DNA of 64,000 bases from Gordonia liuliyuniae (lineage in GTDB: Bacteria; Actinomycetota; Actinomycetes; Mycobacteriales; Mycobacteriaceae): NCBI RefSeq assembly GCF_021739025.1, contig NZ_JAKKOT010000006.1:248001-312000 (forward strand), given 5' to 3'. The translations under genes were made by a program, and so were the position numbers. Of the stretch, positions 1 through 9,916 are shown one piece after another. Each line of letters starts with the position of its first letter. Position 1 is the stretch's first letter. The notes below the pieces were generated by a model, which ran no database searches, had not been told where the DNA came from, and saw only the letters and a list, made by a program, of their open reading frames with translations.

Positions 1-2427
1 GCGGTGGCCGTCATCCTCGTTCTGCTGTATCACCTGCAGGTCCCGGGCTTCGGCGGCGGACTCCTGGGCGTCGGCGTCTTCTTCACCCTCAGTGGCTTCC
101 TCATCACGTCGCTGCTGATCGCGGCACGCGAACGAACCGGCGGCCTCGGATTGAAGACCTTCTGGATCAGGCGCGCACGGCGTCTGTTCCCCGCCGTCGC
201 ACTCGTGCTCGCGGCGACCATCGCGACGACGGCCATCGTCGTTCCGGACAAGCTCGGCACGTACACCGGGCAGGCGCTCTCGGCATTGTTCTACGTGAAC
301 AACTGGCAGACCATCGCATCCGACACCTCGTACTTCGACCGCTTCGGCGGACCCAGTCCACTGAGCCACATGTGGTCGCTGTCGATCGAGGAACAGTTCT
401 ACATCGTGTGGCCGCTGGTGCTGGCACTGTTCTACCTCACGCTGCGCCGCCGCTGGCTGATGAGCCTGGTGACGCTGTTCCTCGCGCTCGGTTCGTTCTA
501 TCTGCTCGCCACACTCGCCGAGGCCGGCTTCGACAACACGCGCGCCTACGAGGGCACCGACACCCGCGCGGGCGGACTGCTGTTGGGTGCTGTCCTCGCC
601 TTCTGGTGGCCCGCACGCGCGCACCGAGCGACGCACAACCAACGGTGCTTGATAGACGCCCTCGGCATCGCCGGACTCGGCGCGATCCTCTATCTCAGCA
701 CGACGACGACCGACAGTTCGCAGAGCTTGTACTCCTGGGGTATCGCCGTCCTGACCGGCGCGACGATGGGCGTTCTCACAGCCGCAGTCACACCCTCGAC
801 GTTCATCGCGACCCTCCTGTCGACACAGCCGTTCCGGTGGATAGGCGAACGCTCGTACGGCATCTACCTCTGGCACATGCCGCTCGTCGCGTTCCTCCCC
901 AGCGTCATTCGGGGAGACTCCGCAGTGGTCAGTTCCATCGTGGTCGTATCCGCGACGCTGGTCTTGGCGTCGCTGTCATGGCGGTACGTCGAAGACCCGA
1001 TCCGCCGATACGGTTTCCGCGCCGCCCTCACCACTCCCCGACTCCCGGAGGACACCTTGCGCGCTGCACTCCTGACAACGCTGATCTCAATGTTCACTGG
1101 CATCGCCCGCGTGCTGGACGGGCTGCGCCGCCGCATCACCCCAAAACCGGTCACCCCAGAACCGGTTAACCCAGAACCCGTCACCGACGAGCCTGCACCC
1201 GAATTCGAGGCCGGCGCTGATCCGGCTCCGCTCGCCGAACCCGCGACCGCCTGGGACGATCCCCACCGCGCCCAGCTCGAACCGGCTCCTTTGCGCGAGG
1301 AACCGGTCGACGTCGCCGCGACCCGCATCGTCGAAGAGCCTGTCGACCTGTCCCCGGCCGAACCCGCGGCCCCGGGCGGGTCGATCGAACCGTCGGCTGC
1401 GGACACACGCCGCTTCGCCGCACCGACGGAGATCACCGTCCTGCAGTCCGCACCGAGCGTGCTGAACCTTCCGCCCGCGCCCCAGGCCTACTCCGCCATC
1501 GGACCCGACTCGGCCACGGCCCTCGAGCAGGTGCCTGCCGTCGGCGAGTCCACCCGCCGCACGCGACGCGCCTCCCCTGCCCGCGCCGTCATGGCGACGC
1601 TCATGGTGGTGGGGCTCGCGATCGGCGCGATGGTCGGCGTCTCCTACCTCAATCCCGATCTCCCCGTCGTGTCAGCGCTCTACCGACCCGACACCGGAGG
1701 CAGCGGCGTCGACGACGGGGTCGACGACGCACCCAAGCCCGACCGGTACGGTCCGACGATGCCCGCGGCGCAACGCCGCACGAAGTGCTCCACCGTCATC
1801 CACGTCGGCGACTCGACATCCATCGGCATGAACGACGTCGGCATGCAGCCGAACCCCGCGTTGCGGCTGTCCGGCCGGTATCGCGAGTACGGCGCGGACA
1901 GGTACGTCTCCGACGTCGTGGGCGGGCGTTCCAGCATGGAGCGCCTCAACGGCGAACCGAATGCGACCGAGTCGATCGCCAGCGACCTCGCCCGCGGCCT
2001 ACGCGGCTGCTGGGTCGTCGCGATGGGTATCAACGACACCGCCAACGTCGAAGTCGGCGGCCAGGGGCCGGTCGACATGCGAATCGACAATCTGATGAAA
2101 CCGCTGGCCGGCCAACCCGTGATGTGGCCGACCATCGCGACCAACGCGCTGAACGAGAATCCCGCCTACGACAACGAGGCCATGCGCAATTTCAACCGCG
2201 CACTCGTCCGGGCATGCGAGCGCTACCCGAACCTGCGGGTGTACGACTGGGCGGGCGAACTGCATCAGGACTGGTTCCTCGACGGCGTGCACTACACCCG
2301 AGCCGGCTACGTCGAACGCGCTCGCCGCTTCGCGGTAGCGCTCGCCACCGTGTATCCGGCGACGGATCTGCCGCCCGCCGGCTGCGTCCTCAGGTCGACG
2401 GACGCGGTTGTCGCCCCGCACCACTGA
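1..2427 (+). CDS. Acyltransferase 3 / SGNH hydrolase fusion, 5' end missing
   Basis: Integral membrane acyltransferase of the OafA/YrhL type, which transfers acyl groups to cell-envelope glycans. The reading frame is open at the first base, and the family N-terminus normally begins a few residues before the visible LLYH motif, so the true start lies just outside the window. About ten hydrophobic segments fill roughly residues 1-345. A proline/glutamate-rich linker with KPV/EPV repeats covers about 380-530, followed by another membrane segment near 535-555. The C-terminal SGNH domain shows GDS (near residue 602), GIND (near 675) and DGVHYT (near 760), the usual catalytic blocks. Such fusions commonly O-acetylate or O-acylate surface polysaccharides; the substrate here is unknown. 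The next gene is convergent. Confidence 0.9.
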   Translation, partial: AVAVILVLLYHLQVPGFGGGLLGVGVFFTLSGFLITSLLIAARERTGGLGLKTFWIRRARRLFPAVALVLAATIATTAIVVPDKLGTYTGQALSALFYVNNWQTIASDTSYFDRFGGPSPLSHMWSLSIEEQFYIVWPLVLALFYLTLRRRWLMSLVTLFLALGSFYLLATLAEAGFDNTRAYEGTDTRAGGLLLGAVLAFWWPARAHRATHNQRCLIDALGIAGLGAILYLSTTTTDSSQSLYSWGIAVLTGATMGVLTAAVTPSTFIATLLSTQPFRWIGERSYGIYLWHMPLVAFLPSVIRGDSAVVSSIVVVSATLVLASLSWRYVEDPIRRYGFRAALTTPRLPEDTLRAALLTTLISMFTGIARVLDGLRRRITPKPVTPEPVNPEPVTDEPAPEFEAGADPAPLAEPATAWDDPHRAQLEPAPLREEPVDVAATRIVEEPVDLSPAEPAAPGGSIEPSAADTRRFAAPTEITVLQSAPSVLNLPPAPQAYSAIGPDSATALEQVPAVGESTRRTRRASPARAVMATLMVVGLAIGAMVGVSYLNPDLPVVSALYRPDTGGSGVDDGVDDAPKPDRYGPTMPAAQRRTKCSTVIHVGDSTSIGMNDVGMQPNPALRLSGRYREYGADRYVSDVVGGRSSMERLNGEPNATESIASDLARGLRGCWVVAMGINDTANVEVGGQGPVDMRIDNLMKPLAGQPVMWPTIATNALNENPAYDNEAMRNFNRALVRACERYPNLRVYDWAGELHQDWFLDGVHYTRAGYVERARRFAVALATVYPATDLPPAGCVLRSTDAVVAPHH

Positions 2428-2441
2428 CACCGGGCGGACAG

Positions 2442-2930
2442 TCAGCTGCGGGTGGCCAGGGCGGCCGTCCACGTCTCTTCGGTGCGAGCTTCGCCCGGAC
2501 CGACCATCGCCGCATAGCGGACGAGTCCGTCGCGATCGACGAGGAACGTGCCCCGGTTGGCGTAGCCACGCTGCTCGTCGAGCACGCCGAAACTCCGGGC
2601 GATGTCGCCGTGCGGCCAGAAGTCCGACAGGATCGGGAACAGGTAGCCTTGCGCCGACGACCAGACCTTGTGGGTGGGCGGCGGGCCGACGGAGACCGCG
2701 ACTGTCGTCAGAGCATCGTCGGCGAACCGCGGCAGATTGTCGCGGATGTGCCCGAGTTCGCCCTCACAGGTTCCGGTGAACGCCAGCGGGAAGAAGACGA
2801 CGAGCACGTCGCCCTTCTCCCGCAACCCGGACAGGGACACGCGACGATTGTTCTGGTCGCGCAAATCGAAGTCCGGTGCGACCGAGCCGACCGGTACGGG
2901 ACCGGCGACAGCGATCTCGGGACTGGTCAT
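2442..2930 (-). CDS. ahpE: One-cysteine peroxiredoxin AhpE
   Basis: Cytosolic thiol peroxidase that reduces hydroperoxides and peroxynitrite. The 162-residue protein has the thioredoxin-like fold and the peroxidatic motif PLAFTGTCEGEL with Cys55. No second cysteine is visible, as expected for a 1-Cys enzyme. PPPTHK, LSDFWPHG and NRGTF closely match M. tuberculosis AhpE as I remember it (Rv2238c). The start codon overlaps the stop of the upstream DUF3052 gene by four bases (ATGA), so the two are translationally coupled. The ahpE-DUF3052-lipoprotein-aceE order is the same as in M. tuberculosis. Confidence 0.93.
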   Translation of the reverse strand: MTSPEIAVAGPVPVGSVAPDFDLRDQNNRRVSLSGLREKGDVLVVFFPLAFTGTCEGELGHIRDNLPRFADDALTTVAVSVGPPPTHKVWSSAQGYLFPILSDFWPHGDIARSFGVLDEQRGYANRGTFLVDRDGLVRYAAMVGPGEARTEETWTAALATRS

Positions 2931-3355
2931 GCCTTCTTGCCCGGCCTGGCCTTCGGCGTCACCAACCGTGCACCGGACCAGTCGTCCAAGTTGATGACGG
3001 ATGTCTGAGTGAGGCCTGCCGTCGGGGCAGCTTCGGCGATGACTGCCGGATCGACGTGCCCGTCGAGACCAGTCTTCGGCGAGAGGACCCAGATGAATCC
3101 GCCTTCGGCGAGAGGTCCGATCGCGTCCATCAGCGCGTCCACCAGGTCACCGTCGTCGTCACGCCACCAGAGGATCACCGCGTCGACGACGTCGATCGCA
3201 TCCTCGTCGAGCATCTCGGCGTCGATCACGTCCTCGATGGCGGCCCGCAGGTCGTCGTCGGTGTCTTCGTCCCATCCCCGTTCCTGGATCACCATTTCTT
3301 TGGTGAATCCAAGCTTGCTCGCCTTGTCGTCCGTGGCGGCTACCACCGCGTGCAT
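2927..3355 (-). CDS. DUF3052 family protein (Rv2239c-like)
   Basis: Small acidic cytosolic protein of 142 residues, conserved in mycolic-acid bacteria. The N-terminal half contains KLGFTKEMVIQE and a run of Asp/Glu residues. The C-terminal part (WVLSPKTG, GLTQTSVINL, WSGARLV) is typical of the DUF3052 family. Its biochemical role is unknown. Its place between ahpE and the lipoprotein gene matches Rv2239c in M. tuberculosis. It is the first gene of a two-gene unit with ahpE, overlapping it by four bases. Confidence 0.85.
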   Translation of the reverse strand: MHAVVAATDDKASKLGFTKEMVIQERGWDEDTDDDLRAAIEDVIDAEMLDEDAIDVVDAVILWWRDDDGDLVDALMDAIGPLAEGGFIWVLSPKTGLDGHVDPAVIAEAAPTAGLTQTSVINLDDWSGARLVTPKARPGKKA

Positions 3356-3491
3356 CCTCCCGATCGCTGAAATATTCCAGGTCCCGCCGAAGCGAACCGT
3401 AGGTCAAGCGTAGAGGGTCCAGCCGTTTACCGACAGTAGACACACAAGTTCGGGACCAACCGCCCGGCCGCGAGGCACCCGACCGGACCCG

Positions 3492-4004
3492 TCAGGCGGT
3501 CGGCAGATACTCTGCGCACCGGTCGAGCGCGGCCGTGCGTTTGTCGTCCCACTCCTTGGATGCGCGGTTCAGCCCGGCGCGTTGCTCCCGCTCGATGCGT
3601 TCGGCGAGTTGCTCCGAGGTGTCGACGAAGTCCGACACGTCCTCGACGAGGTCCGCGGGCGTCGCAGGCGAGATCGTTTCACGCACCACACCGGCCCCCG
3701 TATCGAGAGTCTCGACGGCCCAACGGTCCTCGGACCCGACCTCGGCGTACGACTGCGTCTTGTTGAGCACCTTCATGAAGGTGTTGTAGTCGCGGACCAT
3801 GACGCCCGCCGACGTGATGACCTGACGACACACCTGGATGGCGGCCACCTTCTCCACTTCCGGGCGCTCGGCGGACGGCACGTTCGACGACGCGGATCCC
3901 GAGGACGACTCCTGCGTGTCGGAGCCCGATTCGGAGCAGCCGACGAGAAGTGTTGCGGCAGCGACCAACGCAAGACCGACGACTATTGAACGAACGCCGT
4001 TCAT
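3492..4004 (-). CDS. Predicted lipoprotein (Rv2240c position)
   Basis: Exported lipoprotein of 170 residues. A basic start, a hydrophobic core and the lipobox LVGC place the lipidated cysteine at residue 23. A Ser/Gly/Glu-rich tether follows, then a helical domain with two further cysteines (in IQVCRQV and DRCAEYL) that could form a disulfide. No enzymatic motif is visible. It is divergent from aceE and sits where M. tuberculosis has Rv2240c. I do not recognise a function. Confidence 0.75.
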   Translation of the reverse strand: MNGVRSIVVGLALVAAATLLVGCSESGSDTQESSSGSASSNVPSAERPEVEKVAAIQVCRQVITSAGVMVRDYNTFMKVLNKTQSYAEVGSEDRWAVETLDTGAGVVRETISPATPADLVEDVSDFVDTSEQLAERIEREQRAGLNRASKEWDDKRTAALDRCAEYLPTA

Positions 4005-4228
4005 GCGACTCCCCCTCGCGTGGACACGGATGCGTTGAGGTTACCGCAGAGTAGAACGTGTGACTCGGCACATCCGTTTCTTCGACTCGTGATTTGGGGC
4101 ACGATAGAGGCGACAGTACGCCAGAATCCTTGCGTACTCGAAAACGAATCGGACCGTCACCACCCCGACGGTCATGTACATGCGCGCCGCCGACACTTGC
4201 AGTGCGCCAGAGGAAGATTGGTGGATAA
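4005..4228. promoter_or_regulatory. Divergent promoter region of lipoprotein gene and aceE
   Basis: A 224-base gap between two divergent genes, so it must hold both promoters. A purine-rich AGGAAG at 4211-4216 precedes the aceE GTG at 4229 and is the likely ribosome-binding site. I see no convincing operator or riboswitch. Confidence 0.5.
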
Positions 4229-7003
4229 GTGACTGACCTGACCACGAGCACACCGAACGCCGGAACGCGGTCGAGCCGCGTAAAGGTGATCCGCGACGGT
4301 GTGGCGTCGTATCTGGCTGACAGTGACCCGTCGGAGACCGACGAGTGGCTCGAATCGTTCGATTCGATGCTGAGCAATGCAGGCCCAGAACGGGCCCGCT
4401 ATCTCATGCTCCGCATGCTCGAGCGTGCCGACGACAGACGTGTCCCCCTCCCTCAGTTGACGTCGACGGACTACGTCAACACGATTCCGACCGATCTCGA
4501 ACCAGACTTTCCCGGCGACGAGGACATGGAGCGACGTTTCCGTGCCTACATCCGCTGGAACGCGGCGGTCATGGTGCACCGCGCGCAGCGACCCGGCATC
4601 GGAGTCGGCGGCCACATCTCGACCTACGCGTCGTCGGCGTCGCTGTACGAGGTCGGTTTCAACCATTTCTTCCGCGGACTGGATCATCCCGGCGGCGGCG
4701 ACCAACTGTTCATCCAGGGACACGCCTCCCCCGGCATCTATGCTCGCGCCTTCCTCGAAGGACGCATCGACGAGCACCGCATGGACGGCTTCCGTCAGGA
4801 GCACAGCCACGCGGGCATGGGTGGCGGCCTGCCGTCGTATCCGCATCCACGGCTGATGCCCGAGTTCTGGCAGTTCCCGACGGTCTCCATGGGCCTCGGC
4901 CCGATGAACGCCATCTACCAGGCACGATTCAACAAGTACCTGCACCTCAACGGGATCAAGGACACCTCGCAGCAGCACGTGTGGGCGTTCCTCGGCGACG
5001 GCGAGATGGATGAAGCGGAGTCGCGAGGCCTCGCGCAGGTCGCCGCATCCGACCACCTCGACAATCTGACGTTCGTCGTCAACTGCAACCTGCAGCGACT
5101 CGACGGCCCGGTCCGCGGCAACGGAAAGATCATCCAGGAACTGGAGTCGTTCTTCCGCGGTTCGGGCTGGAACGTCATCAAGGTCGTCTGGGGCCGAGAG
5201 TGGGACGCTCTGCTCAACGCCGACCAGGACGGCGCGCTGGTCAACCTGATGAACAGGACCTCCGACGGCGACTACCAGACGTACCGCGCCAACGACGGCG
5301 GCTACATCCGTGACAACTTCTTCGGCCGGGACCCCCAGACCAAGGAGCTCGTCAAGGACTACAGCGACCAGGACATCTGGAACCTCAAGCGCGGCGGCCA
5401 CGACTACCGCAAGATCTTCGCCGCCTACCAGGCCGCGCTGAACCACAAGGGCCAGCCGACGGTCATCTTGGCGCACACGATCAAGGGCTACACGCTCGGC
5501 GGTCATTTCGAGGGGCGCAACGCGACCCACCAGATGAAGAAGATGACCCTCGACGACCTGAAGGCGTTCCGCGACACGACACACGTCCCGATCTCGGACG
5601 CAGAGCTCGAAGCCGACCCGTACCTGCCGCCGTACTACCACCCGGGTGCCGACTCGCCGGAGCTCCAGTACCTGGTGGACCGCCGACGCGAACTCGGCGG
5701 GTTCCTCCCTCGTCGCCACCTGACTCCGGCGCCGCTGAAACCCGACACGTCGCGAGCGATCAAGGCCGTCTCGGGCGGATCGGGCAAGCAGGAGGTCGCC
5801 ACCACGATGGCGCTCGTCCGCATCTTCAAGGAACTGATGCGTGACGAGGAGATCGGCAAGCGGATCGTGCCGATCATCCCCGACGAGGCTCGCACGTTTG
5901 GCATGGACTCGTGGTTCCCGACGCTGAAGATCTACAACCCGAACGGCCAGCACTACCGGTCGGTCGACGCGGAGCTCATGCTGGCCTACAAGGAGGCCGA
6001 GAACGGCCGGATCATGCACGAGGGCATCAACGAGGCGGGTTCCACCGCGTGCTTCACCGCCGTCGGCACCTCGTACGCGACGCACAACGAGCCGATGATT
6101 CCGCTGTACATCTTCTATTCGATGTTCGGCTTCCAACGCACCGGCGACGGACTGTGGGCCGCCGCCGATCAGATGGCCAACGGGTTCGTGATCGGTGCGA
6201 CTGCCGGCCGTACGACGCTGACAGGTGAGGGCCTGCAACACGCGGACGGCCATTCACATCTGCTCGCCGCGACCAACCCGGGCGTCGTCGCATACGACCC
6301 CGCGTTCGCGTACGAGCTCGCTCACATCGTCGATGACGGCCTGCGACGCATGTACGGACCCGCTCCGGAGAAGGTGTACTACTACATCACCGTCTACAAC
6401 GAGCCGATCCACCAGCCCGCCGAGCCCGCCGATCTCGATGTGGCTGGCGTCTTGAAGGGGATCTATCTCTCCCGCCCGGCCGAGCAGGAACGCGAGCTGC
6501 GCGCCGGGATACTCGCGTCCGGCGTGACGATGAACGACGCCATCCGAGCGCAGGAGCTTCTCGCCGAGGACTGGAACGTCGCAGCCGACGTCTACTCGGT
6601 GACGTCGTGGAACGAGCTCGCGCGCGACGGAATCGCTTGCGACCGTGAAGAACTGCGTGAAGGCACGATTCGAACCCCGTACGTCACCGACGTGCTGAGT
6701 CAGCGCGCCGGCCCGTTCGTGGCGGCGTCGGACTACATGCGTGGTGTACAGGAACAGATCCGCGCGTACGTGCCGGGCACCTACCTGACGCTCGGCGCGG
6801 ACGGTTTCGGATTCTCCGACACTCGTTCGGCCGCTCGCCGGTATTTCAACATCGATGCGGCGTCTATCGCCGTCGGCGTGCTCGTCGCACTCGCGCGCGA
6901 CGGCAAGATCGACCGTTCGGTCGCCACGGACGCCGCCGTGAAGTATCAGATCACCGACCCGATGGCCGCCCCGGTATCGACTGCGGACCCCGGCGTGGCG
7001 TAA
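4229..7003 (+). CDS. aceE: Pyruvate dehydrogenase E1 component, homodimeric type
   Basis: Thiamine-diphosphate enzyme that decarboxylates pyruvate and passes the acetyl group to the E2 lipoyl domain of the pyruvate dehydrogenase complex. At 924 residues it is the single-chain AceE form typical of actinobacteria. The thiamine-diphosphate motif is visible as GDGEMDE, followed about 28 residues later by [21 protein letters not shown] and the C-terminal [10 protein letters not shown] are family hallmarks. GTG at 4229 is chosen because AGGAAG lies about 12 bases upstream and the family N-terminus fits. The gene supplies acetyl-CoA directly upstream of the FAS-II block, an arrangement shared with M. 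tuberculosis Rv2241. A strong hairpin follows the stop. Confidence 0.97.
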   Translation: MTDLTTSTPNAGTRSSRVKVIRDGVASYLADSDPSETDEWLESFDSMLSNAGPERARYLMLRMLERADDRRVPLPQLTSTDYVNTIPTDLEPDFPGDEDMERRFRAYIRWNAAVMVHRAQRPGIGVGGHISTYASSASLYEVGFNHFFRGLDHPGGGDQLFIQGHASPGIYARAFLEGRIDEHRMDGFRQEHSHAGMGGGLPSYPHPRLMPEFWQFPTVSMGLGPMNAIYQARFNKYLHLNGIKDTSQQHVWAFLGDGEMDEAESRGLAQVAASDHLDNLTFVVNCNLQRLDGPVRGNGKIIQELESFFRGSGWNVIKVVWGREWDALLNADQDGALVNLMNRTSDGDYQTYRANDGGYIRDNFFGRDPQTKELVKDYSDQDIWNLKRGGHDYRKIFAAYQAALNHKGQPTVILAHTIKGYTLGGHFEGRNATHQMKKMTLDDLKAFRDTTHVPISDAELEADPYLPPYYHPGADSPELQYLVDRRRELGGFLPRRHLTPAPLKPDTSRAIKAVSGGSGKQEVATTMALVRIFKELMRDEEIGKRIVPIIPDEARTFGMDSWFPTLKIYNPNGQHYRSVDAELMLAYKEAENGRIMHEGINEAGSTACFTAVGTSYATHNEPMIPLYIFYSMFGFQRTGDGLWAAADQMANGFVIGATAGRTTLTGEGLQHADGHSHLLAATNPGVVAYDPAFAYELAHIVDDGLRRMYGPAPEKVYYYITVYNEPIHQPAEPADLDVAGVLKGIYLSRPAEQERELRAGILASGVTMNDAIRAQELLAEDWNVAADVYSVTSWNELARDGIACDREELREGTIRTPYVTDVLSQRAGPFVAASDYMRGVQEQIRAYVPGTYLTLGADGFGFSDTRSAARRYFNIDAASIAVGVLVALARDGKIDRSVATDAAVKYQITDPMAAPVSTADPGVA

Positions 7004-7026
7004 TCCACGAGCAGATGAGAATCCTC

Positions 7027-7061
7027 CGAAGGGCCGGTCGACGTCGTCGACCGGCCCTTCG
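7027..7061 (+). terminator. GC-rich hairpin after aceE
   Basis: A perfect 15-base-pair stem (7027-7041 with 7047-7061) encloses a five-base loop, 24 bases after the aceE stop. There is no downstream T-run, which is common for actinobacterial terminators. It separates aceE from mabR. Confidence 0.7.
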
Positions 7062-7064
7062 GGC

Positions 7065-7123
7065 TAGATTGGGGCTGTACCCGCACTAGATTGACCTGAA
7101 TTAGATTGGCCCAGAGTAAATTG
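7065..7123 (+). promoter_or_regulatory. Four TAGATTG-type direct repeats upstream of mabR
   Basis: TAGATTG occurs at 7065-7071, 7087-7093 and 7102-7108, and TAAATTG at 7117-7123. The last three repeats start exactly 15 bases apart. The array ends five bases before the mabR GTG, so it could be an operator, or tandem -10-like elements of a leaderless promoter. The repeats are read directly; the function is inferred. Confidence 0.45.
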
Positions 7124-7128
7124 ACACT

Positions 7129-8397
7129 GTGTCCGACCAGCCACTGAAGTCCACCCGCGCGACCGACGTCTTCGCCGACAAGGGTGCGCATGTGCCCGCT
7201 CCTGCGACGGTGCACGATGCGCTGCCCGACACGCTGCTGCGCCGGATGAAGCAATACAGCGGCCGACTCGCGACCGAGGCCGTGCACTCGATGTCCGACC
7301 AACTCCCGTACTTCAGCGAGTTGGATGCGGCGCAGCGCGCGAGCGTCCAACTCGTCGTGCAGACGGCCGTCGTCAACTTCGTCGAGTGGATCCAAGACCC
7401 GGAGGGCAACGTGAAGTTCACGGTGCAGGCCTTCCAAGTGGTCCCGCAGGATCTGGCCCGCCGCATCACGCTGCTGCAGACCGTCGAGATGGTTCGCGTG
7501 GCGATGGAGTTCTTCGAGAAGTGGCTCCCGCTCCTGGCGCGCAACGACGCACAGCTGCGTGCGCTCACCGAGTCCGTGCTCCGATACGGTCGCGAGATCG
7601 GATTCGCCGCGGCTGCGATCTACGCGGCGGCTGCCGAGTCGCGGGGCGCCTGGGACTCGCGCATGGAGGCGCTCGTCGTGGACGCCGTGGTCCGCGGCGA
7701 CGACGACGCACAACTCCTCTCCCGAGCAGCGGCATTGAACTGGCCGAGCGACTCGCCTGCGACGGTCATCGTGGGGACGCCTCCTCCGGAACAGAACGTC
7801 TCGGTTCCGCTCGCCGTCCACACGACCGCGAAGCAGTACGACCGCGCGACGCTGTCCGTCGTTCAGGGCAGCACGCTGGTGGCCATCGTCGGCGGCTCGC
7901 TGCGGCCGACCGACCGTTTCCTCACCGACCTCTTGGAGCATTTCGCCGAGGGGCCCGTCGTCATCGGTCCGACGACGCCTAATCTGACGGCGGCGCACGC
8001 CTCCGCTGTCGAAGCCCTCGCAGGGGTGCGCGCCGTCAATGGATGGCCGAGCGCTCCGCGTCCGGTCCACAGCTCGGATCTGCTTCCCGAGCGTGCGCTC
8101 ACCGGCGACACGGACGCGGTCCGGATGCTCATCGACTCGACCGTCACGCCGCTGCGCGGCGCCAACGACACGCTGATGACGACACTCGAGGCGTACCTCG
8201 ACGGCGGCGGCTCCATCGAGTCGTGTGCGCGCGAAATGTACATCCACCCCAATACTGTTCGATATCGACTAAAAAAAGTGACGGATATCACTGGGCGTGA
8301 CCCGAGCAACCCGCGCGACGCCTACATCCTTCGGGTGGCATTGACCGTTGGACGGTTGACACATTTCCACCAAGAATCACAGTCACAAGCCACTTGA
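7129..8397 (+). CDS. mabR: FAS-II operon regulator MabR (PucR/CdaR-type)
   Basis: Transcription factor of 422 residues, orthologous by position and sequence to Rv2242 (MabR), the regulator of the fasII operon. The C-terminus (about residues 352-404) carries the PucR-type helix-turn-helix, with IHPNTVRYRLKKV and RDAYILRVAL. The N-terminal and middle parts are helical with a GGDEF-like sensory fold typical of CdaR proteins. GTG at 7129 lies just after a set of direct repeats, with no clear Shine-Dalgarno, so translation may be leaderless. It lies between aceE and fabD exactly as in M. tuberculosis, where MabR responds to long-chain acyl-CoA. Confidence 0.9.
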   Translation: MSDQPLKSTRATDVFADKGAHVPAPATVHDALPDTLLRRMKQYSGRLATEAVHSMSDQLPYFSELDAAQRASVQLVVQTAVVNFVEWIQDPEGNVKFTVQAFQVVPQDLARRITLLQTVEMVRVAMEFFEKWLPLLARNDAQLRALTESVLRYGREIGFAAAAIYAAAAESRGAWDSRMEALVVDAVVRGDDDAQLLSRAAALNWPSDSPATVIVGTPPPEQNVSVPLAVHTTAKQYDRATLSVVQGSTLVAIVGGSLRPTDRFLTDLLEHFAEGPVVIGPTTPNLTAAHASAVEALAGVRAVNGWPSAPRPVHSSDLLPERALTGDTDAVRMLIDSTVTPLRGANDTLMTTLEAYLDGGGSIESCAREMYIHPNTVRYRLKKVTDITGRDPSNPRDAYILRVALTVGRLTHFHQESQSQAT

Positions 8398-8506
8398 GTC
8401 ACACATGTCACGGATCCCAAGGACGAAAGTCCATTTCTAGGAACGAGTGCGGCTTACACGTAACGGATAACGAGCCGATGACGATGGAGGTGCCACTCAG
8501 AACACT

Positions 8507-8525
8507 TTTGTAGACACCCCACAAA
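8507..8525. promoter_or_regulatory. Inverted repeat in the fasII promoter, candidate MabR site
   Basis: TTTGT (8507-8511) and ACAAA (8521-8525) form an inverted repeat with nine bases between, about 70 bases upstream of the fabD start in the 194-base mabR-fabD gap. MabR is known to bind the fasII promoter in mycobacteria; assigning this sequence as its site is inference. Confidence 0.35.
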
Positions 8526-8591
8526 GATCACGGTTGAGGTTCATACGACTCGACACCCACACCGAGGCGCTGAAGGGTGTTCGCTAGTCAC

Positions 8592-9503
8592 GTGCTTTCG
8601 TTGCTTGCGCCCGGCCAGGGCTCCCAGAAGCCCGGAATGCTCGCCGAATGGCTTGAGCTTCCGGGAAACCGCGACCGCGTTGCGGCGTGGTCCGAGACGA
8701 TCGGACTGGACCTCGCACGCCTGGGGACCACAGCGACCGCCGAGGAGATCACCGACACCGCGGTGACCCAGCCGCTCGTCGTCGCAGCCGCGCTCCTCGC
8801 GTTCGACGAACTGGTCGACCGTCACGGTGCGCTCCCCTCCGACACCGTCGTCGCGGGCCACTCGGTCGGCGAACTCGCGGCAGCGGCCATCACCGGCGTG
8901 ATCACGGCCGACGAGGCCGTCCTCCTGGCAGGCATCCGCGGCCGCGAGATGGCCAAGGCCTGCGCGATCGAGCCCACCACCATGGCCGCGGTCCTCGGCG
9001 GCGGCGAGAGCACCGTCCTCGACCGCCTCGCCGAACTCGACCTGGTGCCTGCCAACCGCAACGCCAAGGGGCAGATCGTGGCCGCGGGCTCGGTCACGGC
9101 CGTCGACGAACTCGTGGCGGCCCCGCCGGAGAAGGCACGCGTCCGCAGGATCGCCGTGGCGGGTGCGTTCCACACCGAGTACATGGCTCCCGCCCAGGAA
9201 GCCGTCGCTGCAGCGGCCGCCGAGATCACACCGAACGATCCGACGCACACTCTGTTGTCGAACTCCGACGGTCAGCCAGTCGGCGACGGCGCCCTCGCGC
9301 TCAAGAAGCTCATCACTCAGGTCACCAGTCCGGTGCGATGGGATCTGTGCTCGCAGACTATGCTCGCTGCGGGCGCCGACGCCATCGTCGAACTCACGCC
9401 TGCAGGCACTCTCGTCGGAATCGCCAAGCGCGAACTCAAAGGCGTGCCGTCGCGCGCCGTCAACGTCCCCGCTGATCTGGAGGACGTCCCAGGACTTGGA
9501 TAG
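8592..9503 (+). CDS. fabD: Malonyl-CoA:ACP transacylase
   Basis: Transfers malonyl groups from CoA to AcpM, supplying the extender units for FAS-II elongation of meromycolate chains. The active-site serine is in GHSVGE at residue 91 from this start. The Q-rich loop APGQGSQ and the catalytic histidine region GAFHTEYM are present. An in-frame GTG at 8577 would add five residues, but the M. tuberculosis protein starts directly at the APGQGSQ strand, so GTG at 8592 is preferred. It is the first gene of the fabD-acpM-kasA-accD6 operon. Confidence 0.95.
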   Translation: MLSLLAPGQGSQKPGMLAEWLELPGNRDRVAAWSETIGLDLARLGTTATAEEITDTAVTQPLVVAAALLAFDELVDRHGALPSDTVVAGHSVGELAAAAITGVITADEAVLLAGIRGREMAKACAIEPTTMAAVLGGGESTVLDRLAELDLVPANRNAKGQIVAAGSVTAVDELVAAPPEKARVRRIAVAGAFHTEYMAPAQEAVAAAAAEITPNDPTHTLLSNSDGQPVGDGALALKKLITQVTSPVRWDLCSQTMLAAGADAIVELTPAGTLVGIAKRELKGVPSRAVNVPADLEDVPGLG

Positions 9504-9613
9504 CGGTCGGGTACCACCCGGCCACCGGAGAGTCGATCATCGATTTGTCCAGCAGCGAACCCGCTGATCTCCGGAAACACGTAACGCATTACGAACTAGA
9601 AGGGAGCCACATC

Positions 9614-9916
9614 GTGGCTGCAACTCAGGAACAGCTCGTCGCCGGCATCGCCGAGATCATCGAAGAGGTCACCGGCATCGAGCCGTCGGAGGTCACCCTC
9701 GATAAGTCGTTCGTCGACGACCTGGACATCGACTCGCTGTCGATGGTCGAGATCGCCGTTCAGGTCGAGGACAAGTACGGCGTCAAGGTCCCCGACGAGG
9801 ACCTCGCCGGTCTGCGCACCGTCGGCGACACCGTCGCATACGTCCAGAAGCTCGAGGCCGAGAACCCCGAGACCGCTGCCGCCATCGCCGCCCAGATCGA
9901 GGCGAGCCAGGCCTGA
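9614..9916 (+). CDS. acpM: Meromycolate extension acyl carrier protein
   Basis: Acyl carrier protein that shuttles growing acyl chains among FAS-II enzymes. The phosphopantetheine attachment motif DIDSLSM puts Ser41 as the modified residue. GTG at 9614 is preceded by AGAAGGGAG about eight bases upstream, and the protein then starts as expected. A longer in-frame start at 9545 would add residues not seen in the family. The protein has 100 residues, so its C-terminal tail is shorter than that of M. tuberculosis AcpM (about 115). Its stop overlaps the kasA start by one base. Confidence 0.95.
   Translation: MAATQEQLVAGIAEIIEEVTGIEPSEVTLDKSFVDDLDIDSLSMVEIAVQVEDKYGVKVPDEDLAGLRTVGDTVAYVQKLEAENPETAAAIAAQIEASQA

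Noticed and set aside
4172..6253. A 693-residue open frame on the minus strand across aceE
   Set aside because: It is antisense to the highly conserved aceE. It has Val/Arg/Asp-rich composition typical of high-GC shadow frames and no recognisable motif.
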